Assembly (NCBI RefSeq): GCF_902833905.1
Contig: NZ_CADFGP010000032.1
Span: forward strand, 1 to 64,000
Length of the DNA: 64,000 bases
From: Paraburkholderia tuberum STM678
GTDB lineage: Bacteria > Pseudomonadota > Gammaproteobacteria > Burkholderiales > Burkholderiaceae
Direction: 5' to 3'
Shown here: positions 51,158-60,875 of the stretch, piece by piece
Numbering within the stretch: position 1 is the first letter of the stretch
How the letters are laid out: the number at the start of each line of letters is the position of its first letter
Translations under genes and position numbers: made by a program
Notes under the pieces: generated by a model
Databases searched by the model: none
The model's input: the letters and a program-made list of their open reading frames with translations, nothing else
What the model was told of the DNA's origin: nothing

Positions 51158-52624
51158 TCACTTCGCTTCGCCCGGCGCGCGACCACCGAACCACGGCTCG
51201 ACCCGGCCATACAGATCGACGAAGCGCGCATAGCGTTCAGCAAGCGCCGCATCGCCTCGTGGACCCGCGACGCGCGTCGCGCCCGGCGCGAGCGCGGCGA
51301 GATCGCGCGTCTGCCAGTGGCCGCACGCGAGACCGCCGAGGATCGCCGCGCCGCGCGGCGCCGCGTTCGGGCAATCGACCGCATGCAGGTCGACGTCGAG
51401 CGCATCGGCGAGCAGTTGTCGCCAGCGCGCATCGACGGAGCCGCCGCCCGCGAGCTTGAGCGCCGTCACCGGCGCGCCGCTCGCGCGAATCGCGTCGAGC
51501 CCCGCGCGCAACGAGAACGCGACGCCCTCGAACGCGGCACGCATCATCGCGCCGCGCGTATGCTCGAGCGACAAACCGAGCCAGCCGCCGCGCGCCTGCG
51601 GGTTCAGCCACGGTGTGCGCTCGCCCGTCAGGTACGGCAGGAAGCTCAGCGTCGACGCCGCATCGGCGGCGGCATGAGCGCTTGCATCAGCCGCATCGTC
51701 AAATGCCTCTCGGTAAGCCTCCGCCCACCCAAACGACAGCCACCCGCGCACCCGCTCCAGCGCGATGCCGACGTTCTGCATCGCCGCCATCCGATACCAG
51801 TGATCGCTCGCCGCGCGATAGCGATGCAAGCCCTTCAGCGGCGCAGGCTCGTCGTTCGCGAGCACGACGATCTGTCCGCCGGTGCCGGTCGTCAGCAGCG
51901 CGTCGCCGTCACGCACGAGTCCGCTGCCGAGCGCCGCGCACGGCGTATCCGCGGCGCCGGTTGCGAGCACGATACCGGCCCGTAAGCCAAGTGCCTGCGC
52001 GGCCTGCGGCGACAGCGCGCCCGCCGCCGCATACGACGGCGCCACAGGCGCGAACCACTCAGACGGAATCTCGAGGCGTTGCAGCAGCGCCGTGTCCCAC
52101 GCGCCGGCGGGATCGGCGAGCGCGGTCGCGCACGCGTCGGACGCATCGGTCACGCACGCGCCGCCGAGCGCGACGCGCAGCCAGTCCTTCGGCTGCAGCG
52201 CCCAGCGCGTGCGGCGCGCGGCATCCGGTTCTTGCAGCACAAGCCAGCGCAGCAGCGGTCCGGCCATGCCGGGCGCGACCGGATTCGGTTGCGGCTCGGG
52301 CCACGCGTCGAGCATGGCGAGCGCGCGCGAGTCGGGCCACAGCATGGCGCGCCGCACCGCTGCGCCGTTTGCATCGAGCAGCACGACGCCGTGCATCTGG
52401 CCAGAGAAGCCAATCGCGCGCACGCCGTCACGCAGCTCGCGCGGCAGGCCCGCCATCGCATGGACGAGCGCGTTCCACCAGGTCTCGACGTCGATTTCGG
52501 CCCAACCCGCGTGCGGCGTAACGAGCGCATAAGCGACGCTCGATACCGCCTGCTCGCGTCCATGTTCGTCGACGATTGCCGCTTTCAGGGAGCCGGTGCC
52601 GAGGTCGATGCCGAGAAAACTCAT
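51158..52624 (-). CDS. Xylulokinase-like FGGY kinase (second copy)
   Basis: This 488-residue FGGY kinase starts MSFLGIDLGTGSLKAAIVDEHG. It carries IGFSGQMHGVVLLD, MLWPDSRAL, TGTGGQIVVLAND, FLPYLTGERTPWLNPQARGGWLGLS and LAGGGSVDARWRQLLADALDV (in pieces), clearly of the xylulokinase group. It is only moderately similar to the xylB of the dal operon and has more Ala-rich loops. It sits about 155 bases upstream of adhC on the same strand, so it may be co-transcribed with formaldehyde oxidation genes, though a separate promoter could lie in that gap. Its sugar substrate is not certain. Confidence 0.82.
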   Translation of the reverse strand: MSFLGIDLGTGSLKAAIVDEHGREQAVSSVAYALVTPHAGWAEIDVETWWNALVHAMAGLPRELRDGVRAIGFSGQMHGVVLLDANGAAVRRAMLWPDSRALAMLDAWPEPQPNPVAPGMAGPLLRWLVLQEPDAARRTRWALQPKDWLRVALGGACVTDASDACATALADPAGAWDTALLQRLEIPSEWFAPVAPSYAAAGALSPQAAQALGLRAGIVLATGAADTPCAALGSGLVRDGDALLTTGTGGQIVVLANDEPAPLKGLHRYRAASDHWYRMAAMQNVGIALERVRGWLSFGWAEAYREAFDDAADASAHAAADAASTLSFLPYLTGERTPWLNPQARGGWLGLSLEHTRGAMMRAAFEGVAFSLRAGLDAIRASGAPVTALKLAGGGSVDARWRQLLADALDVDLHAVDCPNAAPRGAAILGGLACGHWQTRDLAALAPGATRVAGPRGDAALAERYARFVDLYGRVEPWFGGRAPGEAK

Positions 52625-53090
52625 GAGCGCAGGGACGTTGAAACGAGGTGAAGAAGGAGCCAGCGAGACTGGCGACAAAGTGGGAAAGCGAAGCTCAAAG
52701 GCGAAGCTGCACAGACGCCGCGAACGTTGAACAAACGGCTCGGAAAACACGCGAAAAAAAACCATTCGCGGGTTAACCCCGTCGTGCTGCGAGCGTCATC
52801 AAAACAGGACTATGCGTGAAGCGTGATACACGTCATTGATTCTCACACATATCCCCTCGCGCGACGAACCCGCGCCGCGCACGCCATGCACCGCCCGCGG
52901 CCCCCACTGCATAGGGCTCTCTGGCGTCCGACGGCCGATCCGTCCCACGCGTGGCTTTAATTTGCCTTTCAAAACAGGTCTCTGCATATCGCCGCCGGGA
53001 ATGCCGGAATAGCCACGTATGGTCTTGTTGCGACTTTTCGTCCCCGATACCTTGGAGTCATCCCAAAACGAGATGGTGGAGACAGACGAT
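52625..53090. other. Divergent control region between kinase and NCS2 permease genes
   Basis: About 465 bases have no supported gene. A CCACGCGTGG palindrome lies at 52945-52954. The rest shows no clear promoter consensus. Both flanking genes must be transcribed outward from here. Confidence 0.45.
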
Positions 53091-54500
53091 ATGCAAGCGA
53101 ACACGGTTCACCCGTGCGACGAGCGCCTACCGGCGGGCCAGTTGCTCACTCTCGGCATCCAGCACGTGCTGGTCATGTACGCTGGCGCGGTCGCGGTGCC
53201 GCTGATCATCGGCGCGGCGCTGAAGCTGCCTAAAGACCAGGTCGCCTTCCTGATCAGCGCCGATCTGTTTTCCTGCGGCATCGCCACGCTGATCCAGACG
53301 CTCGGACTGTGGATCTTCGGCATCCGCCTGCCGGTCATCATGGGCTGCACATTCGCGGCCGTCGGCCCGATGGTCGCCATCGGCACCAATCCTTCGCTCG
53401 GCATCCTCGACATCTTCGGCTCGACGATCGCGGCCGGCGTGATCGGCATTCTGCTCGCGCCCGCGGTCGGCAAGCTGTTGCGGTTCTTCCCGCCGGTCGT
53501 GATCGGCGTCGTGATTTCGGTGATCGGCCTGTCGCTGATGGAGGTCGGCATCAACTGGGCGGCCGGCGGTGTCGGCAATCCCGACTACGGCAATCCGATA
53601 TATCTCGGCCTGGCGCTGCTCGTGCTGACGCTGATCCTGCTGATCAACAAGTTTGCCAGGGGGTTCGTCGCCAATATCTCGGTGCTGCTCGGCATCGTCG
53701 CGGGCTTCGCGATCGCGCTGATGCTCGGCCGCGTCAACCTGGACGGCGTCATGCACGCGCCGTGGGTCGGCTTCGTGATGCCGTTCCACTTCGGTCTGCC
53801 ACACTTCGATGCGCTGTCGATCGCGACGATGGTCACCGTGATGTTCGTCACGTTCATCGAATCGACCGGCATGTTTCTCGCGGTCGGCGACATGGTCGAT
53901 CGTCCGGTCGATCAGAAAACGCTGGTGCGTGGCTTGCGCGTCGACGGTCTCGGCACGCTGATCGGTGGCATCTTCAACTCGTTCCCGCATACGTCGTTCT
54001 CGCAGAACGTCGGGTTGATCGGCGTGACCGGCGTGAAGAGCCGCTTCGTCTGCGCGATGGGCGGCGTGATCCTCGTGCTGCTCGGCCTCTTCCCGAAGAT
54101 GGCGCAGGTGGTCGCGTCGGTGCCGGCGTTCGTGCTCGGCGGCGCGGGCATCGTGATGTTCGGCATGGTCGCGGCGAACGGCATCAAGGTGCTGTCGCGC
54201 GTCGACTTCGTGAGGAATCAGCACAACCTCTTCATCGTCGCGGTCAGCATCGGGCTCGGCCTCGTGCCGGTCGTCTCGCCGCACTTCTTCTCGCAACTGC
54301 CGCCGGCGTTGTCGCCGCTGCTACATAGCGGGATTCTGCTCGCCTCGGTGTCGGCGGTCGCGCTGAACCTGATCTTCAACGGCGTGAAGGGCGAGAAGAT
54401 GGCGAAGAGCGAGCTTCGCCGCGCCGGGCACGATCTCGACGCCAGCGCGGGCGGCGCACCGCAGAGCAACGAGATGCTGCGGGCGGCGGATCTGCATTGA
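53091..54500 (+). CDS. NCS2 family purine (xanthine/uric acid) permease
   Basis: This is a 469-residue inner-membrane protein with about fourteen hydrophobic segments. NCS2 motifs are clear: IQHVLVMYAGAVAVPLIIG near 21-39, the GxxxxT region PVIMGCTFAAVGPMVAIG, the substrate-site TFIESTGMFLAVG and the signature FNSFPHTSFSQNVGLIGVTGVKSR (in part). The xanthine/urate branch (XanQ, UacT, PbuX) is the best fit by these strings. Proton symport is typical. The ATG is preceded by GGTGGAG. It is a single gene with a strong terminator. Confidence 0.88.
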   Translation: MQANTVHPCDERLPAGQLLTLGIQHVLVMYAGAVAVPLIIGAALKLPKDQVAFLISADLFSCGIATLIQTLGLWIFGIRLPVIMGCTFAAVGPMVAIGTNPSLGILDIFGSTIAAGVIGILLAPAVGKLLRFFPPVVIGVVISVIGLSLMEVGINWAAGGVGNPDYGNPIYLGLALLVLTLILLINKFARGFVANISVLLGIVAGFAIALMLGRVNLDGVMHAPWVGFVMPFHFGLPHFDALSIATMVTVMFVTFIESTGMFLAVGDMVDRPVDQKTLVRGLRVDGLGTLIGGIFNSFPHTSFSQNVGLIGVTGVKSRFVCAMGGVILVLLGLFPKMAQVVASVPAFVLGGAGIVMFGMVAANGIKVLSRVDFVRNQHNLFIVAVSIGLGLVPVVSPHFFSQLPPALSPLLHSGILLASVSAVALNLIFNGVKGEKMAKSELRRAGHDLDASAGGAPQSNEMLRAADLH

Positions 54501-54552
54501 GCTTTTGATGCAGCGATGATGCGGCGAGCGGCACCGAACGCCGCGAATCAAC

Positions 54553-54582
54553 AAAAACGCCACGGCATGCCGTGGCGTTTTT
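54553..54582. terminator. Terminator between permease gene and oprB-type gene
   Basis: Perfect 14-base arms (54553-54566 and 54569-54582) with A5/T5 ends form a near-complete palindrome between convergent genes, so it should work in both directions. Confidence 0.88.
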
Positions 54583-54615
54583 GCTTTACTTCAGCGGTTC
54601 ATCGAGCCGCAGCGC

Positions 54616-56136
54616 TTACCCTGCCGTCGCCGCCGAAGCCGCGACCGGTGCGCTCGCCGCACCGTAGTCGACCGGCGCGTCGGCGGGACGCGGCTGGTCG
54701 CCGTTGTGCTCGATCCAGCCGCCGCCGAGCGCCTGGTACAGCGTGACCAGGTTCTGCAGACGTTCCATGCGCGCGGTGACCAGCGCCTGCTGAGCCAAGT
54801 ACAACGAGGTCTGCGCGGTCAGCACCGAAAGATAGCTGTCGACACCGCTCGTATAACGGAGGGTCGACAGATCCAGCCGGCGCTGCTCGGCCGCGACATC
54901 CCGCTCGAGCGCCGCGATCTGCTTGTCGTACGTGCCGCGCGCGGCCAGTCCGTCCGCCACTTCGCGGAAGGCCGTCTGGATCGCCTTTTCATACGTGGCG
55001 ATCTGCACGTTCTTCTCGATGTTGGCGAGATCGAGGTTGGCCATGTTCTGACCGCCCTCGAAGATCGGCAGCGTGATCGACGGCGCGAAGCTCCACGCCG
55101 CCGAACCCGGCTTGAACAGCCCGCCGAGCGTCGGGCTCAGCGTGCCGGCGCTGCCGGTCAGCGTGACCTTCGGGAAGAACGCGGCGCGCGCCGCGCCGAT
55201 GTTCGCGTTGGCCGCGAGCAGATTTTCCTCGGCCTCCATGATGTCGGGACGGCGCGTCAGCAGATCGGACGGCAGGCCCGCCGGAATATCCGTGAGCAGG
55301 CTCTGGTCGCTCAGCGGCAGGCCTGGCGCAAGATCAGCCGGCAACGGCTCGCCGATCAGCAGCACCAGCGCGTTGTCAGCCTGAGCCCGCAAACGCATCT
55401 GCGCCTGCAGGTCCGCGCTCGCGGTTTCGACAACCGTTTGCGACTGGCGCAGATCGAGTTCCGAACCGGTGCCGTTGTCGAACTGCAGCTTGGTGATCCG
55501 AAACGACTCCTGCGCCGTCTTCAGCGTGTTCTGCGTGACCTTCAGCAGATCGTCCAGTTCGAGCACCGTCATGTACTGGTTCGCCACCTGCGACACCAGC
55601 GCGATTTCCGCGGACTTGCGCGCCTGCGCGGTGCCGAGGTACGTGGCCAACGCCTGATCCTTCAGGCTCTGCACGCGCCCGAAGAAGTCGATTTCCCACG
55701 ACGCGTTCAAGCCCACCGAATACGTGTTGCTAATCGTCGGGCCGTTGGGCAACGCCAGCAGATCGCGCGGCGTGCGCTGCCGGCTTTGCGAAGCCGCGGC
55801 GTCGAGCGTCGGGAACAGGCCCGCGCGCACGATACGGTACTGCGCCGCCGACGCCTGCATGTTCAGCACCGACACACGCAGATCACGGTTGTTCTTCAGC
55901 GCGATTTCGATCAGCTGCTGCAGACGCGGATCGACGAAGAAGTCGCGCCAGCCGATGTCGCCGGCAGCCAGGCCGTTCGCGCCGCGCGCGCCTTGCGCGC
56001 CCGGCTGCTGGTCGTACACGCCGCCCGTCGGGAAAGTCGCCGTCACGGGCGCGGCGGGCCGCTGGTAGTGCGGCGCCAGCGTGCAACCCGTGGCGAGCAG
56101 CGCGACCGCCACTGCAATCAAAGAGTGTTTTTGCAT
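54616..56136 (-). CDS. oprB: Outer-membrane efflux channel lipoprotein, OprB/OprM type
   Basis: This is a 506-residue TolC-like outer-membrane factor of the NodT family. The signal peptide ends in the lipobox LLATGCTLAP with Cys18. Two outer-membrane efflux repeats follow (about 60-270 and 280-470), with SVGLNASWEIDFFGRVQSL and the classic LPSDLLTRRPDIMEAEENLLAANANIGAARAAFFPKVTLT (in parts). The C-terminal ~30 residues are Ala/Pro-rich. It starts one base after the stop of the RND pump gene and completes the tripartite pump. The symbol follows the B. pseudomallei bpeAB-oprB order, by inference. Confidence 0.88.
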   Translation of the reverse strand: MQKHSLIAVAVALLATGCTLAPHYQRPAAPVTATFPTGGVYDQQPGAQGARGANGLAAGDIGWRDFFVDPRLQQLIEIALKNNRDLRVSVLNMQASAAQYRIVRAGLFPTLDAAASQSRQRTPRDLLALPNGPTISNTYSVGLNASWEIDFFGRVQSLKDQALATYLGTAQARKSAEIALVSQVANQYMTVLELDDLLKVTQNTLKTAQESFRITKLQFDNGTGSELDLRQSQTVVETASADLQAQMRLRAQADNALVLLIGEPLPADLAPGLPLSDQSLLTDIPAGLPSDLLTRRPDIMEAEENLLAANANIGAARAAFFPKVTLTGSAGTLSPTLGGLFKPGSAAWSFAPSITLPIFEGGQNMANLDLANIEKNVQIATYEKAIQTAFREVADGLAARGTYDKQIAALERDVAAEQRRLDLSTLRYTSGVDSYLSVLTAQTSLYLAQQALVTARMERLQNLVTLYQALGGGWIEHNGDQPRPADAPVDYGAASAPVAASAATAG

Positions 56137-56137
56137 C

Positions 56138-59100
56138 TCAATGCCCATCCTTGCCCGAGCCATTGCCATCCGACCCGTCGGTCGTGCCACCCGCCGCGCC
56201 GCCTTGCGGATCGTGCGGATGGTGCTGTTCATAGTGGCGCAGCGCCTCATCCGGGTCTTCCTTCTCACCGCCGAACTTCGCGCGAATCACGACGAAGAAC
56301 ATCGGGATCATGAAGATCGCGAGGAAGGTCGCCGTCAACATGCCGCCGATCACGCCGGTACCGATCGCGTGCTGGCTGGCCGACCCCGCGCCGTTACTGA
56401 TCGCGAGCGGCAGCACGCCGAGAATGAACGCGAGCGAGGTCATCAGGATCGGACGCAACCGCAGACGCGCCGCTTCGAGCGCGGCTTCGATCGGTCCCAT
56501 GCCTCCACCCTGCTGCAGTTCTCGCGCGAATTCCACGATCAGAATCGCGTTCTTCGCCGACAGACCCACGGTGGTCAGCAGACCCACCTGGAAGAACACG
56601 TCGTTCTCGAGCCCGCGCAGCGTCGCGGCCAGCAGTGCGCCGATCACGCCGAGCGGCACCACCATGATCACCGAGAACGGGATCGACCAGCTTTCATACA
56701 GCGCCGCGAGACACAGGAACACGACGAGAATCGAGATGCCGTACAGGATCGGCGCCTGCGAACCCGACTGACGCTCTTGCAGCGACAGACCCGTCCACTC
56801 GTAGCCGACTCCCGCCGGCAGCTTGGTGACGATCTGTTCCATCGCCGCCATCGCCTGACCGGTCGATTTGCCCGGCGCGGCCGCACCCTGGATTTCCACC
56901 GACGAAATACCGTTGTAGCGCTCGAGCTTCGGCGAACCGTAGGTCCACTCGGTGCTCGCGAAGGCCGAGAACGGCACCATCGCGCCCGCGCCGTTGCGCA
57001 CGAACCAGGCATTCACGTCTTCCGGTTTCATCCGGAACGGCGCGTCGCCCTGCAGGTAGACCTTCTTGATCCGGCCGTCGGTGTCGAGGAAGTTGTTCAC
57101 GTACGCCGAGGCCCATGCGATCGAGAACGTCTGGTCGATCGAGGCGAGCGACACGCCGAGCGCCGAAGCCTTCTCGTGGTCGATGCTCACCTTGAACTGC
57201 GGCGTATCGTTCAGGCCGTTCGGACGCACCTGCGCGAGCGTCGGATCTTTCGCCGCCAGGCCAAGCAGCATGTTGCGCGCTTCCATCAGCTTCGCGTGAC
57301 CGATACCCGCGCGGTCCTGCAGCTGGAAGTCGAAGCCCGCCGCGGTGCCGAGTTCAGGAATCGACGGCGGATTGACCGGATACACGAGCGCGTTCTTGTA
57401 GCTGCTGAAGTGCATGAACAGACGCCCAACCAGTGCCTGCACCTTCTGGTCCGGGTGCTGGCGCTGCGCGTAGTCCTTCATCCGCACGAACACGAGACCC
57501 GCGTTCTGGCCACGACCCGCGAAGCTGAAGCCGTTCACCGTGAAGGTCGATTCGACGATCGCCTTTTCGTCGTTCAGCAGGTAGTCCGACACGTCCTTCA
57601 GCGCGCGCGCGGTGGTTTCCTGCGTGGAACCCGACGGCGTTTGCACCAGCACGAACATCGTGCCCTGGTCTTCGTCAGGCAGGAACGACTTCGGCAGACG
57701 CACGAACAGCAGCCCCACCGCGAAGATCACCACCATGTAGATGATGAGCCAGCGGCCCGAGCGCTTGATCACGTGGTGCACGCCCGAGTGGTACTTGTCG
57801 CGGCTCGTGTTGAAGGTACGGTTGAACCAGCCGAAGAAGCCGGTCGCTTTTTCGTGATGACCCTTCGGAATCGGCTTCAGGATCGTCGCGCACAGCGCCG
57901 GCGTCAGAACCAACGCGACGAGCACGGACAGCACCATCGCCGCGACGATCGTCAGCGAGAACTGCCGGTAGATCGCGCCGACCGAGCCGCCCGAGAATGC
58001 CACCGGCACGAACACCGCCGACAGCACGAGCGCCACGCCGACGAGAGCGCCGGTGATCTGGTCCATCGCCTTGCGCGTTGCCTCGCGAGGCGATAAGCCC
58101 TCCTCCTGCATCACCCGCTCGACGTTTTCCACCACCACGATCGCGTCGTCCACCAGCAGGCCGATTGCGAGCACGAGACCGAACATCGACAGCACGTTGA
58201 TCGAGAAACCGACCGCGCTCATGATCGCGAACGTACCGAGCAGCACCACCGGCACCGCGATCGTCGGAATCAGCGTGGCGCGCAGGTTCTGCAGGAACAG
58301 GTACATGACGAGGAACACCAGCACGATACCTTCGAGCAGCGTCTTGACCACTTCCTCGATCGACAGGCGCACGAACGGCGTCGTGTCGTACGGGTACTGC
58401 ACCACCAGGCCGTGCGGGAAGTACTTCGACAGTTCGGCGATCTTCGTGCGCACCGCCTTCGCGGTGGCGAGCGCGTTCGCGCCCGTGGCGAGCTGGATAC
58501 CGAAGCCTGCCGTCGGCTGACCGTTGTACTTGGTGTCGAAGTTGTAATTTTCGCCGCCGAGCTCGACGCGCGACACGTCGCGCAGACGCACCTGCGAGCC
58601 GTCCTGATTCACCTTCAGCAGGATGTTGCCGAACTGCTCGGGAGTATTGAGCAGCGTGGCCTGCGTGATCGTGGCCTGCAGCACCTGGCCCGGCACCGAC
58701 GGCGTGCCGCCGAGCGAGCCGCCCGCGACCTGCACGTTCTGCGCCTGCAGCGCGGTTTCGACATCGAGCGGCGTCAGACCGAAGTTATTCAGCTTGTTCG
58801 CGTCGAGCCAGATGCGCATCGCGTACTGCGAGCCGAACAGCGTCACCGTGCCCACGCCGTCGATACGGCTGATCGGATCCTGAATGTTCGACGCGACGTA
58901 GTTCGCGAGGTCGTACTTGTTCATGCTGCCGTCGGTCGACACGAACGCCATCACCAGCAGGAAGCTGCTGCTCGACTTCGTGACCTTGGTGCCGAGCTGC
59001 TGCACCGCTTGCGGCAGCAGCGGCGTGGCGAGCTGCAGCTTGTTTTGCACCTGCACCTGCGCGATGTCAGGGTTGGTGCCGGCCGCGAACGTCAGCGTGA

Positions 59101-59368
59101 TGGTGGCCGTGCCCGAGTCGTCCGAGGTCGACGCGAGGTACAGCAGGTGGTCCAGACCACTCATCTGCTGCTCGATCACCTGCGTAACGGTGTTTTCCAC
59201 CGTCTTCGCCGAAGCACCCGGATAGGTTGCGCTGATCTGGATGGACGGCGGCGCGATGGTCGGGTATTGCGCGATCGGCAGCGTGAACACCGACGCGATA
59301 CCCGCGAGCATCAGGATGATGGCGATCACCCATGCAAAAATCGGGCGATCAATAAAGAACTTTGCCAT
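56138..59368 (-). CDS. bpeB: RND efflux inner-membrane pump, BpeB/AcrB type
   Basis: This is a 1076-residue HAE1-family RND transporter, the proton-driven drug pump of a tripartite efflux system. The N-terminus MAKFFIDRPIFAWVIAI, twelve transmembrane segments, two large periplasmic loops and the TM4 region LVLAIGLLVDDAIVVVENVERVMQEEGL with the paired Asp residues are intact (in pieces). A glycine-rich loop region and QVGLLTTVGLSAKNAILIVEFA in the C-terminal half also match AcrB/MexB. A hydrophilic tail of about 35 residues (DPDEALRHYEQHHPHDPQ and Gly-rich end) extends past the usual AcrB end. It lies 18 bases after bpeA. Confidence 0.93.
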   Translation of the reverse strand: MAKFFIDRPIFAWVIAIILMLAGIASVFTLPIAQYPTIAPPSIQISATYPGASAKTVENTVTQVIEQQMSGLDHLLYLASTSDDSGTATITLTFAAGTNPDIAQVQVQNKLQLATPLLPQAVQQLGTKVTKSSSSFLLVMAFVSTDGSMNKYDLANYVASNIQDPISRIDGVGTVTLFGSQYAMRIWLDANKLNNFGLTPLDVETALQAQNVQVAGGSLGGTPSVPGQVLQATITQATLLNTPEQFGNILLKVNQDGSQVRLRDVSRVELGGENYNFDTKYNGQPTAGFGIQLATGANALATAKAVRTKIAELSKYFPHGLVVQYPYDTTPFVRLSIEEVVKTLLEGIVLVFLVMYLFLQNLRATLIPTIAVPVVLLGTFAIMSAVGFSINVLSMFGLVLAIGLLVDDAIVVVENVERVMQEEGLSPREATRKAMDQITGALVGVALVLSAVFVPVAFSGGSVGAIYRQFSLTIVAAMVLSVLVALVLTPALCATILKPIPKGHHEKATGFFGWFNRTFNTSRDKYHSGVHHVIKRSGRWLIIYMVVIFAVGLLFVRLPKSFLPDEDQGTMFVLVQTPSGSTQETTARALKDVSDYLLNDEKAIVESTFTVNGFSFAGRGQNAGLVFVRMKDYAQRQHPDQKVQALVGRLFMHFSSYKNALVYPVNPPSIPELGTAAGFDFQLQDRAGIGHAKLMEARNMLLGLAAKDPTLAQVRPNGLNDTPQFKVSIDHEKASALGVSLASIDQTFSIAWASAYVNNFLDTDGRIKKVYLQGDAPFRMKPEDVNAWFVRNGAGAMVPFSAFASTEWTYGSPKLERYNGISSVEIQGAAAPGKSTGQAMAAMEQIVTKLPAGVGYEWTGLSLQERQSGSQAPILYGISILVVFLCLAALYESWSIPFSVIMVVPLGVIGALLAATLRGLENDVFFQVGLLTTVGLSAKNAILIVEFARELQQGGGMGPIEAALEAARLRLRPILMTSLAFILGVLPLAISNGAGSASQHAIGTGVIGGMLTATFLAIFMIPMFFVVIRAKFGGEKEDPDEALRHYEQHHPHDPQGGAAGGTTDGSDGNGSGKDGH

Positions 59369-59386
59369 GAGGCGGGCTCCCTGTTA

Positions 59387-60610
59387 TTACGCGCCCGAAG
59401 CGGCGGAGGCAGGCTGAGCCGCGGGTTGACCTGTCTGGGCGCCGTTTGCGGCGGCCTCGGAAGCCGGGTTGCCGGGCAGCTGCGCCGGCACGGGCTTGAC
59501 CTGCTGGCCGGGATGCGCCTTGTCGGTGCCCTGGACGATCACGCGGTCACCCGCCTTCAGGCCGTCCGAGACCACCCAGTACGAGCCGAAGGTGCCCGAG
59601 GTGACGAGCTGACGCAGCTCGACCTTGTTGTCGTTGCCGACGACGAGCGCGGTGGGCTGACCCTTCTGGTCGTGCGTGACGCCGACTTGCGGCACGATCA
59701 GCGCGTTCTGGTTGACGCCCTCGTCGATCTTCGCGCGCACGAACATGCCCGGCAGCAGCACGTGGTTCGGGTTCTTGAAGATCGCGCGCACCGTGACCGA
59801 GCCGGTGCCCTGGTCGACGGTCACGTCGGTGAACTGCAGCTTGCCCTTCTCGGAGTAGACGCGGCCGTCTTCCAGCACCAGCGTGACCTGCGCGGCGCCC
59901 GGACCGGTCGTCTTGAGACGCCCTTCCTGGACCTCGCGGCGCAGCTTCAGACCATCGAGGCTCGATTGCGTGAGGTCGGCGTAGACTGGATCGAGTTGCT
60001 GGACCGTGGCCATCAGCGTGGCCGCACTCTGCTGCACGAATGCGCCCGCCGTGACCTGCGACACGCCGATCCGGCCGGTCACGGGCGAGGTCACGTCGGT
60101 ATAGCCGAGGTTGATCTGCGCGGTATCGACCGCGGCCTTGCCCGCGGCGACGTCGGCGGCGGCCTGGCCTTCGGCGGCGACCGCGTTGTCGTAATCCTGC
60201 TTGCTGACCGCGTTCGCCGCGACCAGCACCTTGTAGCGATTGGCCTGCGCGGTGGTCGTCACCAGGTTCGCCTGCGCCTTCGCGAGCGATGCCTTCGCGT
60301 TGTTCAACGACGCGATGTACGGCGCCGGATCGATCTTGTACAGACGCTGGCCGGCCTTGACCTCACTACCCTCGGTGAACTCACGGCGCAGCACGATGCC
60401 GTCGACCCGCGCGCGCACCTGCGCGACGAGGAAGGCACTGGTACGGCCGGGAAGTTCGGTGACGACGGGCACGGTCGTCGGCTGGAGGGTGACGACGCCG
60501 ACTTCGGGCGTCTGTGGCGGCGGGGCAGATTGTTTTGGTCCGCACGCCGCCAGCAAGATGGCAGCCGTCGCGGCACTGATTAAGCGGAATGGAACCCGTT
60601 CGACGCGCAT
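59387..60610 (-). CDS. bpeA: RND efflux periplasmic adaptor, BpeA/AcrA type
   Basis: This is a 407-residue membrane fusion protein with a lipoprotein signal ending LLAACGPKQ (Cys23). Its domains run in the usual order: ELPGRTSAFLVAQVRARVDGIVLRR starts the barrel-sandwich/lipoyl part, then a helical hairpin (ASLNNAKASLAKAQANLVTT), DVTSPVTGRIGVSQVTAGAFV, the beta-barrel and membrane-proximal domain, and an Ala/Gln/Pro-rich tail of about 40 residues (all in pieces). It is the first gene of the pump operon. The promoter region holds an AcrR-like operator shared with the divergent repressor gene. Confidence 0.92.
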   Translation of the reverse strand: MRVERVPFRLISAATAAILLAACGPKQSAPPPQTPEVGVVTLQPTTVPVVTELPGRTSAFLVAQVRARVDGIVLRREFTEGSEVKAGQRLYKIDPAPYIASLNNAKASLAKAQANLVTTTAQANRYKVLVAANAVSKQDYDNAVAAEGQAAADVAAGKAAVDTAQINLGYTDVTSPVTGRIGVSQVTAGAFVQQSAATLMATVQQLDPVYADLTQSSLDGLKLRREVQEGRLKTTGPGAAQVTLVLEDGRVYSEKGKLQFTDVTVDQGTGSVTVRAIFKNPNHVLLPGMFVRAKIDEGVNQNALIVPQVGVTHDQKGQPTALVVGNDNKVELRQLVTSGTFGSYWVVSDGLKAGDRVIVQGTDKAHPGQQVKPVPAQLPGNPASEAAANGAQTGQPAAQPASAASGA

Positions 60611-60875
60611 GGAGCGACCTCTGTCAAAGACTGAGTAATGAAAAAGTGCGCGCATCCCTACCCCGGGGACGACAGCGCACACAAGCGTCTCGCGACGCTC
60701 GACCGGAAGCCCATGGATGCAAACCTACGCCTGCAGGGCACCCTGCTACGAATGCGCCATACCGGGGAATGCCGCGCAGCGCCGCCGTTTGGCGGCCGCG
60801 AAAGCGCTTTCGAAAGGCAACAGTGACGGATATTAACTGCTCGTCACGGCTTGGGCTATGCGATCGTGGGGTGCT

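Noticed and set aside
53127..54296. 389-codon minus-strand frame opposite the NCS2 permease
   Set aside because: It is highly charged and repetitive in Asp/His/Arg, the usual antisense image of a GC-rich membrane protein gene.
56081..58096. 671-codon plus-strand frame antisense to bpeB, and similar frames opposite bpeA and oprB
   Set aside because: Composition is Arg/His/Gln-rich without domains, and the opposite strand carries clear efflux genes.
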